From NCBI GenBank assembly GCA_000970895.1, contig JYHA01000129.1, positions 1 to 21,217 on the forward strand: a stretch of DNA of 21,217 nucleotides, given 5' to 3'. Positions 15,640 through 21,217 of the stretch are shown piece after piece. Under the pieces are notes generated by a model. The model ran no database searches and was not told where the DNA came from. It saw only the letters and a program-made list of their open reading frames with translations. Position numbers and translations under genes: made by a program. Positions within the stretch are counted from its first letter, which is position 1, and each line of letters starts with the position of its first letter. Source of the DNA: Candidatus Arcanibacter lacustris. GTDB taxonomy: Bacteria; Pseudomonadota; Alphaproteobacteria; Rickettsiales; Arcanibacteraceae.

Positions 15640-16458
15640 ATGGGCGTAACTCTAGATGAATTTACTTTTGTATCAAACTTAGTAAAGAAAAAATCTGGCA
15701 TTCATCTTTTGCAAGACAAGACTTATCTTGTAGAGTCTAGATTAATGCCGCTTGCTAAGAAATTCTCTTGTGCAGATGTGTCAGAATTAGTGCAAAAAAT
15801 GCAATCCACTAATGACGAAGAGATGATTTCTGTTGCGATTGAGGCAATGACAACTAATGAGTCACTGTTCTTTAGGGATGTAAAGCCATTTGAGCAATTT
15901 AAAAAAGTAATGATGCCGAGATTATTTGAAAAAAATCCAGAGCAAGTCAATTTTAAAATATGGAGCGCCGCTTGTTCTACTGGTCAAGAGCCATATTCTT
16001 TGGCGATGACGATTTTAGAAAATGCAGAATGGGCTCATAAATATAAATTTGAAATAGTTGCATCTGATTTGTCTTCAAAAGTATTGGAAAAAGCAGTGTC
16101 TGGTTGTTATTCGCAGTTTGAAGTGCAAAGAGGTGTGCCAATTTCTTTGTTACTAAAATATTTCAAACAAAATGGTGAAGATTGGCATATTAACGACAAA
16201 GTTAAGGAAATGGTAAAGTTTCACAAACAAAATCTGATTGAGAGTTTTATAGGTTTGGGTAGTTTTGACTTGATACTTTGTCGTAATGTTTTGATTTATT
16301 TTGAAACTGAGACTGTGGTAAAAATATTGCATCAATTTAGCAAGGTATTAAATCCAAATGGTATATTGGTTATTGGTGGATCTGAATGTATTACTGGTAA
16401 TGAGCTGTATAGTGTGTTAGAAAACTGTCCATACGCATATGTTTTAGATAAAAAATAA
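15640..16458 (+). CDS. cheR: Chemotaxis protein methyltransferase CheR
   Basis: This 272-residue SAM-dependent enzyme methylates receptor glutamates, opposing CheB. The N-terminal helical domain (about 5-75) precedes MTTNESLFFRD (70-80), the conserved T.N.(T/S).FFR element. The SAM-binding motif is WSAACSTGQEPYSLAM (108-123), and DLILCRNVLIYF is the conserved motif later in the methyltransferase fold. No TPR or C-terminal receptor-pentapeptide extension is seen. It starts 14 nt after cheB with AAGGA upstream. No cheD or cheZ gene is adjacent. Confidence 0.95.
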   Translation: MGVTLDEFTFVSNLVKKKSGIHLLQDKTYLVESRLMPLAKKFSCADVSELVQKMQSTNDEEMISVAIEAMTTNESLFFRDVKPFEQFKKVMMPRLFEKNPEQVNFKIWSAACSTGQEPYSLAMTILENAEWAHKYKFEIVASDLSSKVLEKAVSGCYSQFEVQRGVPISLLLKYFKQNGEDWHINDKVKEMVKFHKQNLIESFIGLGSFDLILCRNVLIYFETETVVKILHQFSKVLNPNGILVIGGSECITGNELYSVLENCPYAYVLDKK

Positions 16459-16470
16459 TAATGGAGAGAT

Positions 16471-17853
16471 ATGACTCGTACAGAAACTGATTCTTTTGGT
16501 GGAATAGAAGTAGAAAAAGATAAATATTGGGGAGCCCAAACTCAAAGATCTTTGCAGAATTTTAAAATTGGTGGCGAAAAAATGCCGCTTGCTTTAATTA
16601 GAGCTTTTGGCTTGTTAAAAAAAGCTGCAGCCCTCGTTAATAATGAAGCTGGCTTACTTGATAAAAATAAAGTTGATGCTATTTGTTTGGCTGCTGATGA
16701 AATAATAGCAGGAAAACATGATAGTCAGTTTCCTTTGGTGGTGTGGCAGACTGGTTCTGGTACTCAAACCAATATGAATGTTAATGAAGTTATCTCTAAC
16801 AGAGCGATTGAAATTCTTGGTGGAGAAATAGGTTCTAAAAAGCCAATCCATCCAAATGATCACGTGAATATGGGTCAATCATCAAATGACAGTTTTCCAA
16901 CTGCTATGAATATTGCTGTTGTTACTGAAATAACTAAGCACTTATTACCAAACCTCAGCTATCTTAAAGAAAAATTTCTAGCAAAGTCAAAAGAATTTGA
17001 TCATATTATAAAGGTAGGTAGAACTCATCTTCAGGATGCTACGCCAATTACTTTAGGTCAAGAATTTTCAGGATATGTAGCACAAATTTCTTACGGAATT
17101 GATAGAGTTAATTCGTGCTTAACTAGACTTTATTACTTGGCTCAAGGCGGTACTGCTGTTGGTACTGGTCTTAATTCCAGCAAGGGATTTGCTGAAAGTT
17201 TTGCTAAAAAAATATCAGAGCTAACTAATTTGCCTTTTGTCAGTGCGCCAAATAAATTTGAGGCATTAGCAAGTAATGACGCTATTATTGAAGTGTCTGG
17301 TGCTCTTAATGTGCTGGCTGCTAGTTTATTTAAAATATCAAATGATATAAGATTGCTTGGTTCTGGCCCACGTTGTGGTTTTGGAGAGCTGCATTTGCCA
17401 GAAAATGAACCAGGATCATCAATAATGCCAGGAAAAGTAAATCCAACTCAGTGTGAAGCAATGACTATGGTTTGTACGCAAGTAATGGGCAATCATACTA
17501 CTATTTCTTTTGCAGGTGCCTCAGGCCATCTAGAATTAAATGTATTTAAACCTGTGATGATTTATAATATTTTGCAATCAATACAACTTATATCTGATGC
17601 AACTGTGAGTTTTGCTGATAATTGCGTGGTTGGAATAGAAGCAAATATTGATCATATTAAAGATTTGAGCGCAAAATCATTGATGGTTGTAACTGCTCTT
17701 AATCCTCATATTGGTTATGATAATGCTGCAAAATTAGCTAAAGATGCCTTTAAAAGAAATATAACTCTAAAGCAAGCAGCTCTAGATTCTGGTCTTTTGA
17801 CTGCAGAGCAATTTGACCAGATGGTTAGATTGGAAAATATGATTGGCAAATAA
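16471..17853 (+). CDS. fumC: Fumarate hydratase, class II
   Basis: This 460-residue TCA-cycle enzyme interconverts fumarate and L-malate as a homotetramer without an iron-sulfur cluster. Family motifs are complete: GSGTQTNMNVNEVI (95-108), NMGQSSNDSFPTAMNIA, VGRTHLQDATP with catalytic His186, and the signature GSSIMPGKVNP, whose SS loop (316-317) supplies the catalytic serine. Length equals that of other class II fumarases. GGAGA lies a few nt before the ATG, and only 12 nt separate it from cheR, so it may be transcribed with the che operon. There is no functional link to chemotaxis in the sequence itself. Confidence 0.97.
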   Translation: MTRTETDSFGGIEVEKDKYWGAQTQRSLQNFKIGGEKMPLALIRAFGLLKKAAALVNNEAGLLDKNKVDAICLAADEIIAGKHDSQFPLVVWQTGSGTQTNMNVNEVISNRAIEILGGEIGSKKPIHPNDHVNMGQSSNDSFPTAMNIAVVTEITKHLLPNLSYLKEKFLAKSKEFDHIIKVGRTHLQDATPITLGQEFSGYVAQISYGIDRVNSCLTRLYYLAQGGTAVGTGLNSSKGFAESFAKKISELTNLPFVSAPNKFEALASNDAIIEVSGALNVLAASLFKISNDIRLLGSGPRCGFGELHLPENEPGSSIMPGKVNPTQCEAMTMVCTQVMGNHTTISFAGASGHLELNVFKPVMIYNILQSIQLISDATVSFADNCVVGIEANIDHIKDLSAKSLMVVTALNPHIGYDNAAKLAKDAFKRNITLKQAALDSGLLTAEQFDQMVRLENMIGK

Positions 17854-17862
17854 CGATATTTT

Positions 17863-18561
17863 ATGAACAAACTAAATCTTTCTATAGTAGATTATATTCA
17901 GAGCAATAGATATTTTATTGATTCTAGGCATTGGTATATGATGAAATACATATCTCCTGTGGTAGAAAAATGTTACGCATTATTATTAGCGTTTGTTTTT
18001 GTTATTGCTGCGGCTGCTGAATTGATATTTGTTAATAATCTTTATGTAGATAATATTCGTTTTGTAGTGCCTATTACTCTTGACGATACTATAGATTTTC
18101 AACCTGTCATCAAAGTATTAAATTCTCCTATTATAGGTAATGTTGATCCATATGAAGTAGTTGCTGAATATTTAGTTAGTAATTATGTGAAAGTTAGAGA
18201 AAGCTATAGTTATCATGATTTAGAAGATCAGCTGAAAAAAATAGAGAATAATTCTACAAAGCATATTTTTAAAGAATTTTATGATAGTATCAGTCTTAAT
18301 AATCCTAATAGCCCAGTTTTATTATATCAAAGATCGGCTAATAGAATTATAAAAATCAAATCATCTACTATTTCAGATGACAATAGTGTTGTTGTTAGTT
18401 TTGACGCTATCATAGAAGATAAACATCATAATAATCTAGAAACTACTTCTTGGGTTGCAAGTGTTGCATTTAGTATGAGTGATATAAACTATATATTACA
18501 AAAAAATAGCGACAAATTCTACTTTTTTATAAATAATTATCAAGTTCAGCGCGTCCAGTAA
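17863..18561 (+). CDS. VirB8-like type IV secretion component
   Basis: This 232-residue protein has one predicted membrane segment at about 37-58 (CYALLLAFVFVIAAAAELIF), a 36-residue cytoplasmic N-terminus and a periplasmic domain. That topology and several motifs fit VirB8, the bitopic assembly protein of type IV secretion systems. NYVKVRESYSYHDL (107-120) corresponds to the conserved YV.(A/V)RE(S/T)Y element. ETTSWVASVAFSM (193-205) corresponds to ETTHWVATxxF, and the end NNYQVQRV matches the terminal F.V..Y.V. strand. Conservation is loose and some usual residues are missing, so an NTF2-like relative is possible. No other virB gene is in view. It starts 9 nt after fumC without a clear Shine-Dalgarno. 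Rickettsiales often carry scattered, duplicated virB8 copies, which would fit an isolated one. Confidence 0.65.
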   Translation: MNKLNLSIVDYIQSNRYFIDSRHWYMMKYISPVVEKCYALLLAFVFVIAAAAELIFVNNLYVDNIRFVVPITLDDTIDFQPVIKVLNSPIIGNVDPYEVVAEYLVSNYVKVRESYSYHDLEDQLKKIENNSTKHIFKEFYDSISLNNPNSPVLLYQRSANRIIKIKSSTISDDNSVVVSFDAIIEDKHHNNLETTSWVASVAFSMSDINYILQKNSDKFYFFINNYQVQRVQ

Positions 18562-18600
18562 AGCGACGATCAAGTAAATATTTTAAGAAATTAATCAAAA

Positions 18601-18660
18601 ATTCACACCTTTGGTATATTATTTAAGTTAAGATAGAAACAATAATATAAAAAGGTGAAT
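18601..18660 (+). promoter_or_regulatory. phaZ: Potential hairpin covering the phaZ ribosome-binding site
   Basis: 18601-18623 can pair with 18641-18660 in three blocks: 6 bp (ATTCAC/GTGAAT), 4 bp (CTTT/AAAG) after a 2-nt bulge, and 8 bp (ATATTATT/AATAATAT) after a small internal loop. The loop is 18624-18640. The right arm contains the Shine-Dalgarno AAGGTG (18652-18657), so folding would hide it. TATATT at 18615-18620 could instead be a -10 box; transcription from there would remove the left arm. Confidence 0.45.
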
Positions 18661-18663
18661 AAG

Positions 18664-19908
18664 ATGTTTACATCGTCAAATTCCATGCTTTATCAATATA
18701 GAGAGTTTTTTAAATCATCATTAGCGCCTTATCGTTTTATGGTACAATATTATGAGGATTTTGAACAAAGTGAGTATAACTTCCTAAGGGGAACTTCTTT
18801 AAACTCAGTGTTTAATGCATCGTTTGAAATGTTAGAAAGGATTACCAGAGAATATCCAAAACTTGGATATAATATTAAAACATGCGAAATTGATGGTAAA
18901 AAAATAAACATTATCCAACAAACAATGATCTCTAAGCCTTTTTGTCATCTGATTCATTTTAAAAAAGCTCAAAAGATTAGTCAGCCTAAATTACTGATAA
19001 TTTCACCAATGTCTGGTCATCATTCAACTTTGTTACGTCATACGATACAGGAAGCATTGCCATTTTTTGATGTATATATAACTGATTGGATTGATGCTCG
19101 TTATGTGCCGTTAGAACAAGGTTCTTTTGATTTAGATGATTATATAGATTATTGCGTTGAGTTTTCAGACCTATTATCACCTAAGCTTAATATTTTGGCG
19201 GTTTGTCAATCTGCAGTTCCGGCTCTTGCTGCAATCTCGCTTTGTTATAGTGAAAAGGGACATGAAATACCAGATAGTTTAACTATTATGGGAGGGCCTA
19301 TTGATACTCGTAAGAACCCTACTGAAGTTGATAAATTTGCTTTGCAAAGAAATATGGATTGGTTTGAAGATCATGTGATCACTAAAGTTCCAGCTGGTTA
19401 TCCAGGACATGGAAGGCTTGTTTATCCTGGATTTCTGCAATTAGCAGGTTTTATCATGATGAATCCACAAAGACATATCGAATCTCATGTTAAGTTATTT
19501 AATTCGATAGTTAATAATGAGACTGATAAAGTAGCTTTGCAACGTAATTTCTATGATGAGTATTTTTCTGTGATGGATATGAGTGCTGAATTCTATATGC
19601 AAACAATTAAGAGTATCTTTAAAAATCATGATCTAGCTTTGGGTAAAATGAAATCTCGTGGTAGAAAAATAGATCCTTCTTTAATTACTAAAACAGCTAT
19701 GTTTGGTATAGAAGGCGAGAAAGATGATATCACAGGAATTGGTCAAACTAAGGCTGGCTTAGCCCTATGTTCTGGTCTTAAAGATGATAAAAAACAATAT
19801 CATTTGCAGAATGGAGTAGGTCATTACGGTATCTTTAGCGGTAGAAGATATAAAGAAGAGATACTACCTTTGATTGTAAAGTTTGTGAAGAAGCATAGTG
19901 CTGATTAG
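18664..19908 (+). CDS. phaZ: Intracellular polyhydroxybutyrate depolymerase
   Basis: This 414-residue enzyme belongs to the PhaZ1-type intracellular PHB depolymerases (PHB_depo_C), which break down stored polymer granules for carbon and energy. It has an alpha/beta-hydrolase core with a cysteine nucleophile: Cys181 in NILAVCQSAVP, where the family usually has VCQP. The likely Asp is in GEKDDITG (354-355), and His387 is in GVGHYGIFSGRR. These positions nearly coincide with Cys183, Asp355 and His388 of the Ralstonia enzyme. The N-terminal MLYQYREFFKSSLAPYR is also typical. ATG 18664 is preferred over an in-frame GTG at 18655 because AAGGTG (18652-18657), which contains that GTG, makes a well-placed Shine-Dalgarno 6 nt before the ATG. 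No signal peptide is present. Its stop interleaves with that of the convergent methyltransferase gene. Confidence 0.92.
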   Translation: MFTSSNSMLYQYREFFKSSLAPYRFMVQYYEDFEQSEYNFLRGTSLNSVFNASFEMLERITREYPKLGYNIKTCEIDGKKINIIQQTMISKPFCHLIHFKKAQKISQPKLLIISPMSGHHSTLLRHTIQEALPFFDVYITDWIDARYVPLEQGSFDLDDYIDYCVEFSDLLSPKLNILAVCQSAVPALAAISLCYSEKGHEIPDSLTIMGGPIDTRKNPTEVDKFALQRNMDWFEDHVITKVPAGYPGHGRLVYPGFLQLAGFIMMNPQRHIESHVKLFNSIVNNETDKVALQRNFYDEYFSVMDMSAEFYMQTIKSIFKNHDLALGKMKSRGRKIDPSLITKTAMFGIEGEKDDITGIGQTKAGLALCSGLKDDKKQYHLQNGVGHYGIFSGRRYKEEILPLIVKFVKKHSAD

Positions 19909-20651
19909 TTATTATTCTGCTTGTAACATTCATACAATGCAATCGCTGCTGCGTTAGAGACATTGAGGCTTTCCATGGCTGGGTTGATGGGGAGCTTTGC
20001 TAGAATATCACATGTATCTTTAGTTAATCTTCTAAGTCCGGTTCCTTCTGATCCCATTACTAGTACGATTTTTCCATCAAGTTTAACTTTGTCTAGCTGA
20101 GTAGGAGAGGTTCCTTCTAAACCAACTATCCAATATCCAGCATCTTTTAGTCTATTAAGTGATTGAGATAAGTTGGTTATTTTAATAAAAGGTACGATTT
20201 CCATAGCCCCAGATGAAATTTTGGCAATAGTGCCCGAATCTTTAGGTGAGTTATAATCAGTGATTAATACAGCATCGGCAGAAAAGGCTGCAGCAGATCT
20301 GAGGATGGCGCCTATATTATGAGGATCAGTTAATTGGTCCAGTGCTACGATGCAGGAAGATTGATTGTTATTATTTAAAAAATCATCTAAAGTTTTTTCG
20401 GCTAATTTTTCAACTTCAAGAGCAAGATTTTGATGTAGAGCATCAGTTCCTACAAGCTTATTGATCTCTTTGTTTTCAACTACTGATATGACTAGATCTG
20501 GGTGATTAGCTTTTGCTACAATATCAAGTTCCTTTAAGGAAGAAGAGGTTGCAAATAGCCTGTAACAAGCCCTATTCTTGTTTGAAAGGGCTGCTTTTAC
20601 GGCATGTTTGCCATAAATCCAATATTTTTTATTTTCTAAATTTTTATTCAT
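19905..20651 (-). CDS. rlmB: TrmH/SpoU-family RNA 2'-O-methyltransferase (RlmB-like)
   Basis: This 248-residue knotted SPOUT methyltransferase probably forms 2'-O-methylguanosine in 23S rRNA, the RlmB role. The N-terminal substrate-binding domain starts WIYGKHAVKAAL (11-22). The catalytic domain has motif 1 DPHNIGAILRSA (109-120, with the conserved Asn and Arg), motif 2 VLVMGSEGTGLR (196-207), and motif 3 LPINPAMESLNVSNAAAIAL (220-239), which forms the SAM-binding knot. RlmB is favoured over TrmH by the N-terminal domain and length. It is the only minus-strand gene here. Its stop (19905-19907 complement) overlaps the phaZ stop (19906-19908), so the two genes converge with no room for a terminator between them. 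Confidence 0.9.
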   Translation of the reverse strand: MNKNLENKKYWIYGKHAVKAALSNKNRACYRLFATSSSLKELDIVAKANHPDLVISVVENKEINKLVGTDALHQNLALEVEKLAEKTLDDFLNNNNQSSCIVALDQLTDPHNIGAILRSAAAFSADAVLITDYNSPKDSGTIAKISSGAMEIVPFIKITNLSQSLNRLKDAGYWIVGLEGTSPTQLDKVKLDGKIVLVMGSEGTGLRRLTKDTCDILAKLPINPAMESLNVSNAAAIALYECYKQNNN

Positions 20652-20727
20652 AACTTGTTATTTTTATATTGTTTATTTGCTAAATACAACAATAATTAAA
20701 AAAAAATAATAATCCTCCCCTTAGGCA

Positions 20728-20901
20728 TTGACATATTTGTCTAATTATATTAAAAGGATGGACTTATGTTGATTTTTGAAATTAATAATAAATAAGCACG
20801 GATGTTAGTTTTGAGTTTGCTTTATTAGTTTTTTTGATTTATAAAACTAAAATCGCGTGTATTTTGTTGTTTTTGGAATTGTCGTATCCTTACTTTTATA
20901 A
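20728..20901 (+). promoter_or_regulatory. Candidate promoters upstream of the tRNA-Tyr/tRNA-Gly/tuf unit
   Basis: Two candidates lie in the 258-bp gap between the divergent rlmB gene and tRNA-Tyr. The first is TTGACA (20728-20733) with an AT-rich stretch ATTATATTAAAAG where the -10 should be. The second is TTGGAA (20873-20878), 17 nt, TTATAA (20896-20901), only 8 nt before the first tRNA base, which would give an extremely short 5' leader. The rest of the gap is AT-rich and holds nothing else recognisable. Confidence 0.35.
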
Positions 20902-20909
20902 AAAATTAA

Positions 20910-20995
20910 GGAGGGGTGGCCGAGTGGTTAATGGCAGCAGACTGTAAATCTGCCCGCGCGAGCGTACGTAGGTTCGAATCCTACCCCCTCCACCA
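20910..20995 (+). tRNA. tRNA-Tyr, anticodon GTA
   Basis: Acceptor GGAGGGG (20910-20916) pairs with CCCCTCC (20985-20991), followed by A and an encoded CCA. The anticodon stem GCAGA/TCTGC carries loop CTGTAAA, so the anticodon is GTA. The long variable arm (CGCGCGAGCGTACG region) and T loop GGTTCGAATCC are typical of bacterial class II tRNA-Tyr. Confidence 0.97.
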
Positions 20996-21041
20996 TTTTT
21001 TATAAAAAGAAGTGCGTGTGAGTTATTAAATTAAGGTATTA

Positions 21042-21115
21042 GCGGGTGTAGCTTAGTGGTAAAGCACCAGCCTTCCAAGCTGGCTATGAGGGTTCGATTC
21101 CCTTCACCCGCTCCA
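21042..21115 (+). tRNA. tRNA-Gly, anticodon TCC
   Basis: Acceptor GCGGGTG (21042-21048) pairs with CACCCGC (21105-21111), followed by T and an encoded CCA. Anticodon stem CCAGC/GCTGG has loop CTTCCAA, giving anticodon TCC for GGA/GGG. At 74 nt it is a standard class I tRNA. It lies 46 nt after tRNA-Tyr and 58 nt before tuf. Confidence 0.97.
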
Positions 21116-21173
21116 GTAAATAAATGTTTTAATTTTTGTGAAAATATATTGTTATATAAGTTGGAGATAAAAA

Positions 21174-21217
21174 ATGGGAAAGAGTAAGTTTGAGAGAAAT
21201 AAGCCGCACTGTAATAT
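21174..21217 (+). CDS. tuf: Elongation factor Tu, first 14 codons (partial)
   Basis: The frame from ATG 21174 reads MGKSKFERNKPHCN before the window ends, matching the invariant EF-Tu start M(A/S)K.KFER.KPH(V/C)N that precedes the first GTP-binding loop. EF-Tu delivers aminoacyl-tRNA to the ribosome. Only the N-terminal tag is visible, but this start is diagnostic. The tRNA-Tyr/tRNA-Gly pair just upstream supports it, since tRNA genes precede tufB in many proteobacteria. GGAGA (21163-21167) is the Shine-Dalgarno, 6 nt before the ATG. Confidence 0.93.
   Translation, partial: MGKSKFERNKPHCN

Noticed and set aside
18655..18657. GTG as the start codon of phaZ
   Set aside because: This GTG is part of the Shine-Dalgarno AAGGTG for the ATG at 18664. 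Starting there would leave no RBS upstream, and the homologous N-terminus fits the ATG.
20760..20800. Short open frames in the gap between rlmB and tRNA-Tyr
   Set aside because: The ATG frames end within a few codons (for example ATG TTG ATT to TAA after eight residues) and have no family resemblance.
1..21217. CRISPR array or prophage genes
   Set aside because: No regularly spaced direct repeats of 23-40 bp and no phage structural, integrase or transposase genes were seen in any frame.

Overview
The window is a 21.2-kb, AT-rich piece of bacterial chromosome, densely packed and almost entirely on the + strand. Several things point to an alphaproteobacterium, most likely of the order Rickettsiales: the base composition and codon use, the gyrA-coaD overlap, a tRNA-Tyr/tRNA-Gly pair directly ahead of tuf, an intracellular-type polyhydroxybutyrate depolymerase and a VirB8-like protein. 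It is not a typical reduced Rickettsia, because it carries a complete chemotaxis signalling operon and a DNA photolyase. Both suggest a motile lineage, or one with a stage exposed to light and water, such as the flagellated Rickettsiales symbionts of protists. The assignment is inference; no rRNA gene is present.

Layout. 1-200: 3' end of an ABC transporter ATPase gene. 200-430: non-coding, with a 97-bp inverted-repeat structure. 431-3087: DEAD-box RNA helicase and class I CPD photolyase, 5 nt apart. 3172-4418: SPFH/band-7 membrane protein and ribosomal protein S20. 4419-4748: non-coding, with a multi-hairpin leader that includes a terminator-like stem ahead of gyrA. 4749-7971: gyrA and coaD, overlapping by 11 nt. 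7972-8374: non-coding, filled by a GC-richer, strongly structured element of about 320 bp flanked by a perfect 13-bp direct repeat. 8375-10388: a PLP-dependent threonine/serine dehydratase-family enzyme and a long-chain polyprenyl diphosphate synthase. 10470-10557: tRNA-Leu(CAA).

10898-16458 is a tight cheA-cheW-cheY-cheB-cheR operon. CheA is a hybrid (CheAY) with two CheW-like domains, a C-terminal receiver and no recognisable P2 domain. fumC and a VirB8-like gene follow with very small gaps, so they may be transcribed with it. 18664-19908 is an intracellular PHB depolymerase whose Shine-Dalgarno lies in a potential hairpin. It converges with, and overlaps by 4 nt, the minus-strand rRNA/tRNA methyltransferase (19905-20651). 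The window closes with tRNA-Tyr(GTA), tRNA-Gly(TCC) and the first 44 nt of tuf.

How the genes fit together. The chemotaxis set forms a complete cytoplasmic circuit (kinase, coupling protein, response regulator, methyltransferase, methylesterase), but no receptor or flagellar gene is in view. Fumarase and PHB depolymerase are carbon and energy genes. The rest is housekeeping: translation, DNA topology, CoA and quinone side-chain synthesis. The least explained parts are the non-coding structures at 294-390, 4586-4695, 8002-8347 and 18601-18660.
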